NCBI GenBank assembly: GCA_034003625.1
Contig: JAVEYG010000001.1
Location: 62,001-126,000, forward strand
Source: GWE2-42-39 sp034003625
GTDB lineage: Bacteria > Bacteroidota > Bacteroidia > Bacteroidales > Prolixibacteraceae
Reading direction: 5' to 3'
DNA length: 64,000 nt
The position numbers and the translations under genes are program-made. The notes below the pieces were generated by a model. That model worked only from the letters and a program-made list of their open reading frames with translations, was not told where the DNA came from and made no database searches. This document shows positions 47,363 to 56,648 of this stretch, in pieces. Every line of letters starts with the position of its first letter. Positions within the stretch are counted from its first letter, which is position 1.

Positions 47363-48757
47363 ATGAAAATCTCAAAAAAAGATTATTCAAGGCGCGAATT
47401 CATCAAGAAAAATTCACTGATAGGAGCGGGTACCCTGTTGGGCTTGAGTTCCGTACAGGGAGTTTTTGCTCGTACTTCCAATAGCGTAGAAGCGTTGACC
47501 CCAGCCATACTTGGAGGCAATGCCGTAAGGGGAAAAGGATGGACAAAATGGCCTTACTGGGATGCGGCTGCCATGGACGAAGAAGTGTTGAAAGTGGTCC
47601 GCAGCGGGGTGTGGTCGCGTGCCAATGTCACCACCGAATTTGAAAAACAATGGGCCGAAATATTGGGGGTAAAACGGTGCCTTGCCGTGGTAAACGGCAC
47701 CAATGCCCTGATTGCCGCGTTGGTCCAGTTAGGGATCGGTGGCGGAGACGAAGTGTTGGTCCCTCCATACACCTTCATTGCCACAGTCGCTGCAGTGCTG
47801 AATACCGGGGCGATGCCCGTTTTTGTGGACGTTGACCCGGAAACTTTCCAGATAGACCCCGATAAAATAGAAGCCAAAATCACGTCCCGCACCAAGGCTA
47901 TTCTTCCGGTCCATATATTAGGCTTGCCTGCCGATATGCCCCAGATTATGGCGATTGCCAAAAAACACAACCTTCTTGTGCTGGAGGATGCCTGTCAGGC
48001 GCATCTGGCTGAGATAAACCACCAGAAAGTCGGAACCATTGGCGATGCCGGTTGCTTCAGTTTTCAAAATTCCAAAAACCTGCCAATAGGCGAAGGTGGC
48101 GCTATTGTAAGCAATAACGATGAATTTATGGATCGTTGTTTCTCCTATAATAATTACGGAAATCCGTATGGTTCGATAGTTGGCGAAATTGGGGCCGGAA
48201 CGTTAATGCTGGGTACGAAAATACGTACTACCGAATACCAGTCGGCAATAGGTTTATTGCAACTGAAACATCTGAAAAAACAGACGGAGACGAGAAACGA
48301 AAATGCGGCTTATCTTAAATCGAAAATACAGAATATTCAGGGGATTATCCCTTACAAATTGTACGACCATGTGACAAAGGCAGCATTTCACTTGTTCCCG
48401 TTCCGGTTTGTTCAGGATGAATTTGAAGGAATGTCGCGGGAAGTATTCCTTAAAGCGCTTCGCGCCGAGGGGGTTCCCTGTTCAGGTGGATATGCTACAT
48501 TGAACAACATGCCGTACCTGAACCATGCTTTTCATACAAAAAATTTCCAAAAAATGTATCCGAAGAAAATGCTCGACTTCAACAGGTATCTGGCCAACAA
48601 TCAGTGCCCGAATAACGATTTGTTATGCAACAGCCAGGCAGTATGGCTTACGCAAAACCTGTTGCTTGGCCCGAAAACCGACATGGACGATATTGCAAAT
48701 GCAATAGAAAAAATAAGAAAAAATGCAGATCAGATCAAAAAGAAAATCCAGGTATGA
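47363..48757 (+). CDS. Second Tat-exported DegT/DnrJ/EryC1/StrS-type aminotransferase
   Basis: 464 residues. Twin-arginine signal SRREFIK at 9-15. ILGGNAVRGKGW, VNGTNALIAALVQLGIGGGDE, PPYTFIATVAAVLN, LEDACQAH with D209, and FSFQNSKNLPIGEGG with K238 as the PLP lysine are all intact. It is diverged from the enzyme at 40849-42210 but shares its architecture, including the unusual export signal, so the two may act on different sugars or positions, or form a hetero-oligomer. Ordinary family members lack any signal peptide. Confidence 0.88.
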   Translation: MKISKKDYSRREFIKKNSLIGAGTLLGLSSVQGVFARTSNSVEALTPAILGGNAVRGKGWTKWPYWDAAAMDEEVLKVVRSGVWSRANVTTEFEKQWAEILGVKRCLAVVNGTNALIAALVQLGIGGGDEVLVPPYTFIATVAAVLNTGAMPVFVDVDPETFQIDPDKIEAKITSRTKAILPVHILGLPADMPQIMAIAKKHNLLVLEDACQAHLAEINHQKVGTIGDAGCFSFQNSKNLPIGEGGAIVSNNDEFMDRCFSYNNYGNPYGSIVGEIGAGTLMLGTKIRTTEYQSAIGLLQLKHLKKQTETRNENAAYLKSKIQNIQGIIPYKLYDHVTKAAFHLFPFRFVQDEFEGMSREVFLKALRAEGVPCSGGYATLNNMPYLNHAFHTKNFQKMYPKKMLDFNRYLANNQCPNNDLLCNSQAVWLTQNLLLGPKTDMDDIANAIEKIRKNADQIKKKIQV

Positions 48758-48836
48758 AACGGACATGATTGGTTGAAAATCCAACAGCATTGAAACGCTG
48801 AATTAATAACAGAAACACGATTGAAAATTTATAAAC

Positions 48837-50219
48837 ATGAGAATCAGGATTTGTATAGTTCTTCTCTTAATAACCGGGATGTATGGTTGGGCAGGGAACA
48901 AGTCAGGGCAGACAGGATGGAAAGCCGGCGTGGCAAAATTGGTTATCACCCCCCAGGAACCATTATGGATGGGGGGGTATTCGGCCAGGGACAAACCGGC
49001 CGATGGAAAAATACATGATTTATGGGCGAAAGCCCTTTTCCTGGAAGATGCGACCGGAAATAAGGCCTTGCTGATTACCGCTGACCTGGTGGCTTTTTCG
49101 AAGGTTGTTTCCGACCGTATCCGCGATGGGTTGCAGGCCAGGATGGGTTTATCGAGGGCACAGATTATTTTGAACAGCTCGCATACCCACTCGGGGCCTG
49201 TCTTGTCTGAAGCGCTGACCGATATTTATCCGATGGATGATTTTCAGAAACAGAAGGTTGAACAATATACCGGTTGGCTTGTCGGCCAGATTGTAGAATT
49301 GGGGCAAAAAGCGCAGAAAGATGCAGAATTGGTGAGTGTGTATTCCCAGAACGGGGTAGTCCGTTTTCAGGTGAACCGGCGCCATAACGCGGAAAAGAAA
49401 CTGACGGCACAAACTGCCTTGAGCGGCCCCAACGACTTTGCAGTTCCTGTTTTGAAAATCACCGATAAAAAAGGAAAGGTCAAAGCGCTGGCTTTTGGAT
49501 ATGCCTGTCACCCGACGGTATTGGGTCTTTACCAATGGTCGGGCGACTATGCCGGATTTGCCCAGATAGAACTTGAGAAAAAATACAAGGGGGCAACGGC
49601 CCTGTTTTTTCAGGGCGCCGGCGCCGATATGAACCCAATGCCGAGGCACACAGTTGCTTTGGCCCGGCAATTCGGACAAGAACTGGCAGCGGCTGTTGCC
49701 CGGGTATTGAATGAAGAGATGAAAGAGTTGGGCCCGGAACTGGCCACCGCTTATTCAGAAATTGACCTGGAACTGAACCCGGCGTTTTCAAGAGAAGAAC
49801 TGGAACGCTTAAAAAATATGGAAAAAACCGATAAAGGATATTTAGCCTATAAAAGCAGGTGGGCCGAAAGAGTACTCCGTCAGCTTGACCAGAACGGGAA
49901 ACTACCTGCATCATATCCCTACCCGGTGCAGGTTTGGCGCATGGGCGACCAGTTGCTGGCTGCTTTGGGAGGGGAACTGCTGGTCGATTATTCCATCCGG
50001 TTGAAAAGCATCCTGGGCAGCGAACTTTTCGTCCTGGGCTATTCAAACGATGTGATGACCTATATTCCTTCGGAAGCCGAGATACTGAGAGGCGGGTACG
50101 AGGTGGAATCCGCCCCGATGGTTTACGGAATGCCTTCCACATGGAAAACCGGTATCGAAGAAAAAATTATCGGGGAAGTGATCAAACAGGCGCAACAAAT
50201 CAAGTCTTCGCCGAAATAG
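48837..50219 (+). CDS. Neutral ceramidase-like secreted amidohydrolase
   Basis: 460 residues with a Sec signal (MRIRICIVLLLITGMYGWA). Canonical motifs of the neutral/alkaline non-lysosomal ceramidase N-terminal domain: AKLVITPQEPLWMGGYSAR, SSHTHSGP (Zn His residues), YACHPTVLG, FFQGAGADMNP and LGGELLVDY. The C-terminal ceramidase domain is missing, as is common in Bacteroidota versions. Compared with the paralogue at 42218-43621 it keeps the standard active site. The likely target is an N-acyl amide or related linkage of the glycan (inference). Confidence 0.85.
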   Translation: MRIRICIVLLLITGMYGWAGNKSGQTGWKAGVAKLVITPQEPLWMGGYSARDKPADGKIHDLWAKALFLEDATGNKALLITADLVAFSKVVSDRIRDGLQARMGLSRAQIILNSSHTHSGPVLSEALTDIYPMDDFQKQKVEQYTGWLVGQIVELGQKAQKDAELVSVYSQNGVVRFQVNRRHNAEKKLTAQTALSGPNDFAVPVLKITDKKGKVKALAFGYACHPTVLGLYQWSGDYAGFAQIELEKKYKGATALFFQGAGADMNPMPRHTVALARQFGQELAAAVARVLNEEMKELGPELATAYSEIDLELNPAFSREELERLKNMEKTDKGYLAYKSRWAERVLRQLDQNGKLPASYPYPVQVWRMGDQLLAALGGELLVDYSIRLKSILGSELFVLGYSNDVMTYIPSEAEILRGGYEVESAPMVYGMPSTWKTGIEEKIIGEVIKQAQQIKSSPK

Positions 50220-50264
50220 AAAAAATAAACAGATTATTCAACTAAAATAATGAAAGGTATACTT

Positions 50265-51641
50265 ATGAAACGGACATTTTTATTTATTCCACTGATTTCG
50301 CTATTCGTAGTAATAGCCGGTTGTTCCGGTACAGGAAAAGAGGAAAAGGCAGGATCAGAAGGGAAAACAGGCAGACAATTGGTCGCTAAATCATATTATT
50401 CAGGATTTGAACTTGCCCATGATACTTACAACGCCATATCGGCGGCCAGCGACGGCAATATTTATTACGTACTTTCGTCGCAACCTCACGATGTGCCCGG
50501 GCAAATGTACATGTACGACACGAAACTTGACCAAACCATCTTTATCGCCGATTTGAATGAAATTTGTGGTGAAAAAGACACAAAAACCATTGCCCAGGGA
50601 AAAAGCCATGTCCGTTTTTATGAAAGCGATGGCAAACTTTATTTTTCAACTCATATCGGTTACTACGAAATGATTGACGGTATGGAATGCCTGCCGGTAA
50701 ATGCCCCGGAAGGGTATTCGTTGTACACCGGGGGACATTTCCTGAGTTATGACCTGAAAACGGGTAAATTCGAGGATCTTGCAATTGCCCCTCATGGAGA
50801 AGGCGTACTAACCATGACCATGGACACCGAACGAAAACACATTTATGCTATCACTTGGCCAAAGGGGTATTTTGTACATTATGACCTGAATACAAAAAAA
50901 CTGAATAATCTCGGCCTTGTTTCGGCCAACGGGGAAGGCGGAAAAGTAGGGGAAGATTACCGCGTATTATGCCGTTCCATGGTGGTTGACCCGCGCGATG
51001 GGCTGGTCTATTATTCTACTTCCGAAGGAGAAATTTTCTTTTATAATCCCCAGACAACCACGCTGCAAAAATTAGAAGACGTTTCCTTAAAACTTGATTA
51101 TTTCGGGAAATACGACCCAACCCGTCCGGGCAATATGGGATATAACTGGAGGTCTGTTGTGTGGTACCCACAGGAGAATGTGGCCTACGGGGTTCATGGC
51201 AATTCAGGCTACCTTTTCCGGTTCGACCCGAGGGAAAAGAAAATCGAGATTGTTGACCGCATCACTTCCGAGCCATCGCAAAAAAGCGGGATGTTCGACC
51301 AGTTTAGTTACGGCTACCTGGGCTTTGACCTGGGCAATGACCGGGAAACCCTGCATTACCTGACCGGAGGCCCGATATACATTGACGGGAAACGAGTGAA
51401 AGGGCTGGATGAGATTGCAATGGGCGCTGCACGGGGGTTAGAAAACCTGCATCTGGTCACCTATCATATCCCTTCCGGGAAATATACCGATCACGGGCCA
51501 ATTTTCTACGAAGATGGCTCACGGCCCACTTATGTGAACTCTATTGCGATCGACAAAAATGATAATGTTTATACCCTTGCGCGTTTTGAACATGAAGGGA
51601 AAATAGTGGAAGACCTGGTAAAGATTCAAGGGCCTTTTTAA
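50265..51641 (+). CDS. Beta-propeller lipoprotein
   Basis: 458 residues from the ATG at 50265, which begins the lipoprotein signal (FVVIAGC). Repeated four-strand blades: SDGNIYYVLSS, DGKLYFSTHIGYYEM, KHIYAITWPKGYFVHYDLNTKKL, DGLVYYSTSEGEIFFYNP, ENVAYGVHGNSGYLFRFDP and NDNVYTLARFEH. The pattern suggests a six- or seven-bladed propeller like those in sugar-binding or lyase-like PUL proteins. No catalytic set is evident, so binding or lyase function remains open. Confidence 0.6.
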   Translation: MKRTFLFIPLISLFVVIAGCSGTGKEEKAGSEGKTGRQLVAKSYYSGFELAHDTYNAISAASDGNIYYVLSSQPHDVPGQMYMYDTKLDQTIFIADLNEICGEKDTKTIAQGKSHVRFYESDGKLYFSTHIGYYEMIDGMECLPVNAPEGYSLYTGGHFLSYDLKTGKFEDLAIAPHGEGVLTMTMDTERKHIYAITWPKGYFVHYDLNTKKLNNLGLVSANGEGGKVGEDYRVLCRSMVVDPRDGLVYYSTSEGEIFFYNPQTTTLQKLEDVSLKLDYFGKYDPTRPGNMGYNWRSVVWYPQENVAYGVHGNSGYLFRFDPREKKIEIVDRITSEPSQKSGMFDQFSYGYLGFDLGNDRETLHYLTGGPIYIDGKRVKGLDEIAMGAARGLENLHLVTYHIPSGKYTDHGPIFYEDGSRPTYVNSIAIDKNDNVYTLARFEHEGKIVEDLVKIQGPF

Positions 51642-51653
51642 AAACGCAAAAAA

Positions 51654-52982
51654 ATGTACACAAGAAGGCCTTTCATAAAAAAAGCGTTGATGGGGACGGT
51701 GGCATTAAATTTTGCCCCGGCTCTGCTTCGTGCCGGTGCCCCGGGATCACATCCCCGTAATGATAAAAATCAGGATGTGATAAGGATTGCCCTGATTGGA
51801 AAGGGAAAGATGGGGACTTCTGATACAAGAACAGCGTTAATGACCGGGGGTGTGGAACTGATTGGCGTGTGTGATTTGTACGATGCACGTTTGCAGGATG
51901 CCCGTAAATTATGGGGAGATAAGATTTTGGTTACCAAAGACTATAAAGATATTCTTTCTATGAGTAATGTGGATGCAGTGATTGTTGCAACACCTGACCA
52001 CTGGCACCAGCAAATTGCGATCGACAGCCTGAAAGCGGGCAAACATGTGTATTGTGAGAAGCCGGTTATCCATAAGCTGGAAGAAGGAAAAGCCTTATTG
52101 GAAGCCCAGGAAAAAAGCAATTGTTTGCTCCAGGTTGGTAGCCAGGGGATGGCTTCGCTCGGGAATAGAGCTGCACGTAAGTTGGTACAGGCAGGCGCAA
52201 TCGGGCGGGTAAATTTTGTGGAAGCTCAGTTTTCGTCTACTCCACGTGCTTTATCTCAATTTGTTCCTCCTGACGATGCTTCGGAACAAACAATCTGGTG
52301 GAGCCGTTTTCTCGGGAATGCCCCTAAACGTGAGTTCGATCCAAGGCGTTTTTTTCAATGGAGAAGCTGGAGTGATTATGGAACCGGATTAGCAGGAGAT
52401 TTATTCGTCCATGTTGTGGCAAGCATTCAGTACATTATGAATGCTTCCGGTCCCGAGAAAGTATATGCAACCGGCGGAATCCGCCACTATATTGATGGGT
52501 CGCGCGATACTCCTGATTTTATCCTGGGGTATTTCGATTATCCGGACAAGAATAATATGGGAGCTTTTACTCTTTCCGTAGGGGCCAATTGTGTCGATGG
52601 CGTTTCAAAAAAATGGGGCAGTACAGATTTTCGGATTGTAGGAGATAAAGGGACATTGGAAGTGGGTTGGGATAAAATTGTGTTGAAAACTTTAAATACT
52701 ACTGATGAAAATTCTTTTGGATTATTGAAAGAACTCGGACAAGGGATCGAAATTCCACAGAAAATATCTTCGAATGAATTTATTTTCCAGACGGATAAAA
52801 CCTATAAAGGTGGACATTACGACCACTTCAGCCACTTTTTTGAAGGCATCCGAAATGGGGCCCCGATCAGTGCTGACGCCCTGTTTGCCGTTCGTTCGGC
52901 TGCCCCGGCATTACTCTGTAATTTGAGTTATTTAAAACAGAAACCCGTATTTTGGGATGCTGAAAAATTGATATATAAATGA
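51654..52982 (+). CDS. Tat-exported Gfo/Idh/MocA oxidoreductase (2)
   Basis: 442 residues. Twin-arginine signal TRRPFIK at 3-9 with an h-region to about 28. Rossmann start IRIALIGKGKMGTSD, DAVIVATPDHWHQQIA, HVYCEKPVIHK with the EKP lysine, and a C-terminal domain with AGDLFVHVVASIQYIM. It is directly followed (7 bp) by the DUF1080 gene, the arrangement expected if it makes the 3-keto substrate of that protein. Confidence 0.9.
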   Translation: MYTRRPFIKKALMGTVALNFAPALLRAGAPGSHPRNDKNQDVIRIALIGKGKMGTSDTRTALMTGGVELIGVCDLYDARLQDARKLWGDKILVTKDYKDILSMSNVDAVIVATPDHWHQQIAIDSLKAGKHVYCEKPVIHKLEEGKALLEAQEKSNCLLQVGSQGMASLGNRAARKLVQAGAIGRVNFVEAQFSSTPRALSQFVPPDDASEQTIWWSRFLGNAPKREFDPRRFFQWRSWSDYGTGLAGDLFVHVVASIQYIMNASGPEKVYATGGIRHYIDGSRDTPDFILGYFDYPDKNNMGAFTLSVGANCVDGVSKKWGSTDFRIVGDKGTLEVGWDKIVLKTLNTTDENSFGLLKELGQGIEIPQKISSNEFIFQTDKTYKGGHYDHFSHFFEGIRNGAPISADALFAVRSAAPALLCNLSYLKQKPVFWDAEKLIYK

Positions 52983-52989
52983 TTATCCG

Positions 52990-53721
52990 ATGAAAATGAA
53001 ACTTCTTTCCATAGCAATTCTTTTTGTTGTGGTCGGTAGTATTGCAATGTCTGTTGAAGCTCAGTTGCCGGTAAAAAAATCGTCAACAGAAAAAAACAAA
53101 CAGTTCAGGCCATACAAATTATCAAAGGAAGAAAGAAAAGACGGGTTCAAAATTCTTTTCGACGGGACTTCTATGTCGCAATGGACAAGTCCGAATACGA
53201 AAGATTATATACTGGAAGACGGGTGTATTGTTATGAAACCGTCCCGGAAAATAGGCGGAAATCTATACTCTGTCGGGCAGTATGACAATTTTGTACTCCG
53301 GTTTGAATTTATGCTTACACCGGCAGCAAACAATGGGTTAGGCTTGCGGCACAAAATGGTAACAACCCCGAAAGGGTACGATGGCATGGAATTGCAGATT
53401 TTGGACGATAAAGCTCCTGTTTACAAAGACCTGAAAACATACCAGTACCACGGTTCGGTGTATACCCTGATCCCTGCAAAAAGGGGATTCTTGAAACCCT
53501 TGGGGGAATGGAATTGCCAGGAAGTAACAGCTGACAGCGACCACATCAGGGTTGTTTTAAACGGGGAAGTGATTGTCGATGGATATTTGTCGGAAGCGGC
53601 AAAAAACCACTCGGAAGGGACTGTTTCCCCATCGGTATTTTATAAGACCGGGCACATTGCTTTCCTGGGGCATGGAGATGTGGTAAAATTCAGGAATATC
53701 AGAATCAAAAAATTACATTAA
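52990..53721 (+). CDS. DUF1080 / 3-keto-glycoside hydrolase family protein
   Basis: 243 residues with a Sec signal (LLSIAILFVVVGSIAMSVEA). DGFKILFDGTSMSQWTSPNT, YILEDGCIVMKPS, NFVLRFEFMLTPAANNGLGLRH, YDGMELQILDD and WNCQEVTADSDHIRVVLNGEVIVDGY are the DUF1080 concanavalin-like signature. Members in Bacteroides have been shown to act on 3-keto-glycosides made by partner Gfo/Idh/MocA enzymes. The gene is packed between two such oxidoreductases. Confidence 0.88.
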   Translation: MKMKLLSIAILFVVVGSIAMSVEAQLPVKKSSTEKNKQFRPYKLSKEERKDGFKILFDGTSMSQWTSPNTKDYILEDGCIVMKPSRKIGGNLYSVGQYDNFVLRFEFMLTPAANNGLGLRHKMVTTPKGYDGMELQILDDKAPVYKDLKTYQYHGSVYTLIPAKRGFLKPLGEWNCQEVTADSDHIRVVLNGEVIVDGYLSEAAKNHSEGTVSPSVFYKTGHIAFLGHGDVVKFRNIRIKKLH

Positions 53722-53734
53722 AAAAATAAAAACA

Positions 53735-54760
53735 ATGAACAAACGAGATTTTATTAAAACAAGTTTCTTATTAATCATACTGATCGCATTCGGTATTCAG
53801 GCAACTGCACAACAAGCAGGAGAAGGGAAGAGGGTCGGGATTATCGGGTTGGACACTTCTCACAGCACTGCTTTTACAAAAGCGTTGAACGACCCTGCAG
53901 CCGGGAATAAATTTTTGGGTTATAAAGTAGTAGCAGCATATCCCCAAGGGAGCCTCGATATTCAGTCTGCTGTTGAGCGGATTGAGGGATATACAAAAGA
54001 GGTTCAGAAATATGATGTGGAAATTGTGGGCTCTATTGAAGAACTGCTCCCCAAAGTTGATGTGGTTTTGTTGGAAACGAACGACGGGCGCCGCCATCTT
54101 GAACAGGCTTTGCCCGTGTTGAAAGCCGGAAAGCGGATGTTTATCGACAAACCCATGGCGGCCTCGCTGGCCGATGCAATGGCTATATTTGAAGCTGCCC
54201 GGCATTATAAGGTCCCTGTTTTCTCCGCTTCATCGCTTCGCTACATTAAAGGGATCGACGAGGTTCAAAAAGGTGCCGCCGGGAAAGTGCTGGGTGCCGA
54301 AACATACAGCCCATGTAAATTAGACCCTTCTCATCCCGATTTCTTTTGGTACGGCATTCATGGTGTGGAAACATTGTTCACCGCAATGGGTACCGGTTGC
54401 CAGACCGTAGTACGTGTAACAACACCAGATACCGATGTCGCAGTGGGGACCTGGTCGGATGGACGGATTGGTTCGTTCCGTGGCCTGCGTGGAGGAAAAG
54501 CCGGCTATGGAGGTACAATTTTCGGCGAAAAAGCAATCACATTGCTGGGCACTTATAATGGGTATAATCCACTATTAGAGGAAATTGTGAAGTATTTCCA
54601 TACGGGCGTCATCCCTGTTCAGGAAGCCGAAACCCTTGAGATACTGGCTTTCATGGAAGCTGCCGACCTGAGCAAGAAAAAAAGCGGCGTTCCGGTTGCA
54701 ATCAGCGACATTATGGCGAAAGCTGCCAAAGAGAGCAAAAAGAAATTGAAATTGGATTAA
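53735..54760 (+). CDS. Exported Gfo/Idh/MocA-like oxidoreductase (3)
   Basis: 341 residues. The N-terminus NKRDFIKTS resembles a Tat signal with KR instead of RR, but the h-region is strong enough for Sec export, so the route is uncertain. KRVGIIGLDTSHSTAF replaces the usual GxGxxG, and RMFIDKPMAAS carries the conserved lysine in DKP form. PDFFWYGIHGVETLFTAMG is the substrate-domain His helix. It is shorter and more divergent than the other four and may have a different role. Confidence 0.82.
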   Translation: MNKRDFIKTSFLLIILIAFGIQATAQQAGEGKRVGIIGLDTSHSTAFTKALNDPAAGNKFLGYKVVAAYPQGSLDIQSAVERIEGYTKEVQKYDVEIVGSIEELLPKVDVVLLETNDGRRHLEQALPVLKAGKRMFIDKPMAASLADAMAIFEAARHYKVPVFSASSLRYIKGIDEVQKGAAGKVLGAETYSPCKLDPSHPDFFWYGIHGVETLFTAMGTGCQTVVRVTTPDTDVAVGTWSDGRIGSFRGLRGGKAGYGGTIFGEKAITLLGTYNGYNPLLEEIVKYFHTGVIPVQEAETLEILAFMEAADLSKKKSGVPVAISDIMAKAAKESKKKLKLD

Positions 54761-54773
54761 TTAAAATAAGATC

Positions 54774-56117
54774 ATGGGAAAAGGCAGGAGAGAATTTATA
54801 AAAACAACGGTGGTCGGTACTACGGCATTGTCGTTTGGTGGCATTCTTCCGGGTTTCAGCGCCCAAAGCTACCGGAATATTTCCGGGGCGAACGAGCGGA
54901 TCAACGTGGGAGTGATGGGCGTTAACTCGCGGGGAAAAGCATTAGCTGATAATTTTGCCATGCAAAAAAACTGTAACCTGGTTTATATCAGCGATGTGGA
55001 TAACCGTGCTACGGAGAAATGCATCGATAGCGTTTTTAAGATTTCCGGTTCACGTCCTAAAGCATCGCCTGATTTTAGAAAGGCGCTGGACGATAAAAGT
55101 TTAGATGCAATGGTGGTGGCCACGCCCGATCATTGGCATGCTCCGGCAGCCCTGCTGGCCATGAAGGCAGGCAAACACGTGTATCTCGAAAAACCGTGTA
55201 GTCACAGTCCCGAAGAAGGGGAAATACTGGTGCAGGCCGCCGGAAAATACAACAAAGTATTACAAATGGGGAACCAGCGCCGTTCGTGGCCGAATGTAAT
55301 TGCAGGCATTGAAAAAATCAGATCGGGGGTAATTGGGAGGCCATATTTTGGAAAAAGCTGGTACACCAATAAACGGGGACCGATTGGTGTCGGAAAAGAA
55401 ATGGCTGTTCCTGAATGGCTAAACTGGGAACTTTGGCAGGGACCTGCACCCCGGATGCCGTTCAAAGATAATTACGTACACTACAACTGGCATTGGTTTT
55501 GGCACTGGGGAACCGGCGAAGCGCTGAACAACGGGACACACATGGTCGATTTGCTGCGTTGGGGAATGGATGTAAACTACCCTGTCCGGGTTAGTTCCAA
55601 CGGAGGGCGTTTTCATTATCAGGATGACTGGGAGACTCCCGACACACAGGTGATCACTATTGACTTTGCTGAAGGTTTTACCATGACGTGGGAAGGCCGT
55701 AGTTGCAATGCCCGCAATATCGAAGGGTCTTCGGTCGGGGCAACATTTTATGGTGACAAAGGGTCGATGCAGATTTCCGGTAGAAATGGCTATACCATCT
55801 TTGATATTGATGGAAAAGAAGTAGAATCTTTACAGGATAAAGAAAAAATTGATCCGCGTAATGCAGCCAGTCCTGCCCAGCAATTAGATGCCCTGCACAT
55901 CCAGAATTTTTTCAGTGGTATCACAAAGGGGGAGAAACTACGTTCCGATATTGATTCGGGACATAAAAGCACCCTGCTGGTTCAGTTGGGGAATATTGCC
56001 CAACGTGTAGGCCGTTCGCTTGATATTAACCCCGCTAACGGACATATACTGAAAGATAAGGAAGCAAAAAAGCTGTGGTCGCGCGAGTACGAAAAAGGTT
56101 GGGAAATGGTATTGTGA
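54774..56117 (+). CDS. Tat-exported Gfo/Idh/MocA oxidoreductase (4)
   Basis: 447 residues. Twin-arginine signal GRREFIK at 4-10. INVGVMGVNSRGKAL, DAMVVATPDHWHAPAALLAMKAGKHVYLEKPC, and the C-terminal NGTHMVDLLRWGM helix with conserved His/Asp. It resembles the PUL-associated Tat-exported sugar dehydrogenases of Bacteroidota. It precedes the DoxX gene by 27 bp. Confidence 0.9.
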   Translation: MGKGRREFIKTTVVGTTALSFGGILPGFSAQSYRNISGANERINVGVMGVNSRGKALADNFAMQKNCNLVYISDVDNRATEKCIDSVFKISGSRPKASPDFRKALDDKSLDAMVVATPDHWHAPAALLAMKAGKHVYLEKPCSHSPEEGEILVQAAGKYNKVLQMGNQRRSWPNVIAGIEKIRSGVIGRPYFGKSWYTNKRGPIGVGKEMAVPEWLNWELWQGPAPRMPFKDNYVHYNWHWFWHWGTGEALNNGTHMVDLLRWGMDVNYPVRVSSNGGRFHYQDDWETPDTQVITIDFAEGFTMTWEGRSCNARNIEGSSVGATFYGDKGSMQISGRNGYTIFDIDGKEVESLQDKEKIDPRNAASPAQQLDALHIQNFFSGITKGEKLRSDIDSGHKSTLLVQLGNIAQRVGRSLDINPANGHILKDKEAKKLWSREYEKGWEMVL

Positions 56118-56144
56118 TAATGAGGATTAAGAATTGTTTTTGGA

Positions 56145-56648
56145 ATGAAAATAAAACAAAATACATACACCCGTCTTCAGTTTATTTTTTTGGTGCTGTT
56201 ACGGTTTCTGACAGGCTGGCACCTCTTGTATGAAGGAATTGCCAAACTGATGAACCCCCAGTGGTCGTCGGCCGGCTTTCTGAAGGAATCACAATGGATA
56301 TTGTCAGGCTTTGCCCGCTGGGTAGTTTCCGATCCTGCCATCCTGAACATAGTCGATTTCCTCAATATATGGGGGCTCATCGCTATCGGGCTGGGATTGA
56401 TTATGGGGCTTTTTTTCAGGATTGCGGCTTTCTCCGGATTCCTATTATTGATAGTATATTATTTGAATTGCCCGCCACTGGTCGGTCTGGAGTATTCGCT
56501 GCCGACTGACGGGAACAACCTGATTGTAGATAAAACCCTGATCGAGGCATTTGCCCTGATGGTACTGGCGTTGTTTCCGACCAACAAAATTCTGGGTTTG
56601 GATATTCTTATCAAAGGTCGAAAAAAGAAGGAAGGAACAAGCAAATGA
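56145..56648 (+). CDS. DoxX-family membrane protein
   Basis: 167 residues with four hydrophobic helices: FIFLVLLRFLTGWHLLYEGIAKL, ILNIVDFLNIWGLIAIGLGLIMGLFF, IAAFSGFLLLIVYYLN and TLIEAFALMVLALFP. R-x-x-x-GWHLLYEGIAKL is the DoxX/TQO-small-subunit signature. The family includes membrane parts of quinone-linked oxidoreductases. Its stop codon overlaps the start of the next Gfo/Idh gene (ATGA), so the two are translationally coupled. A role in taking electrons from exported oxidoreductases to quinone is an inference. Confidence 0.85.
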   Translation: MKIKQNTYTRLQFIFLVLLRFLTGWHLLYEGIAKLMNPQWSSAGFLKESQWILSGFARWVVSDPAILNIVDFLNIWGLIAIGLGLIMGLFFRIAAFSGFLLLIVYYLNCPPLVGLEYSLPTDGNNLIVDKTLIEAFALMVLALFPTNKILGLDILIKGRKKKEGTSK

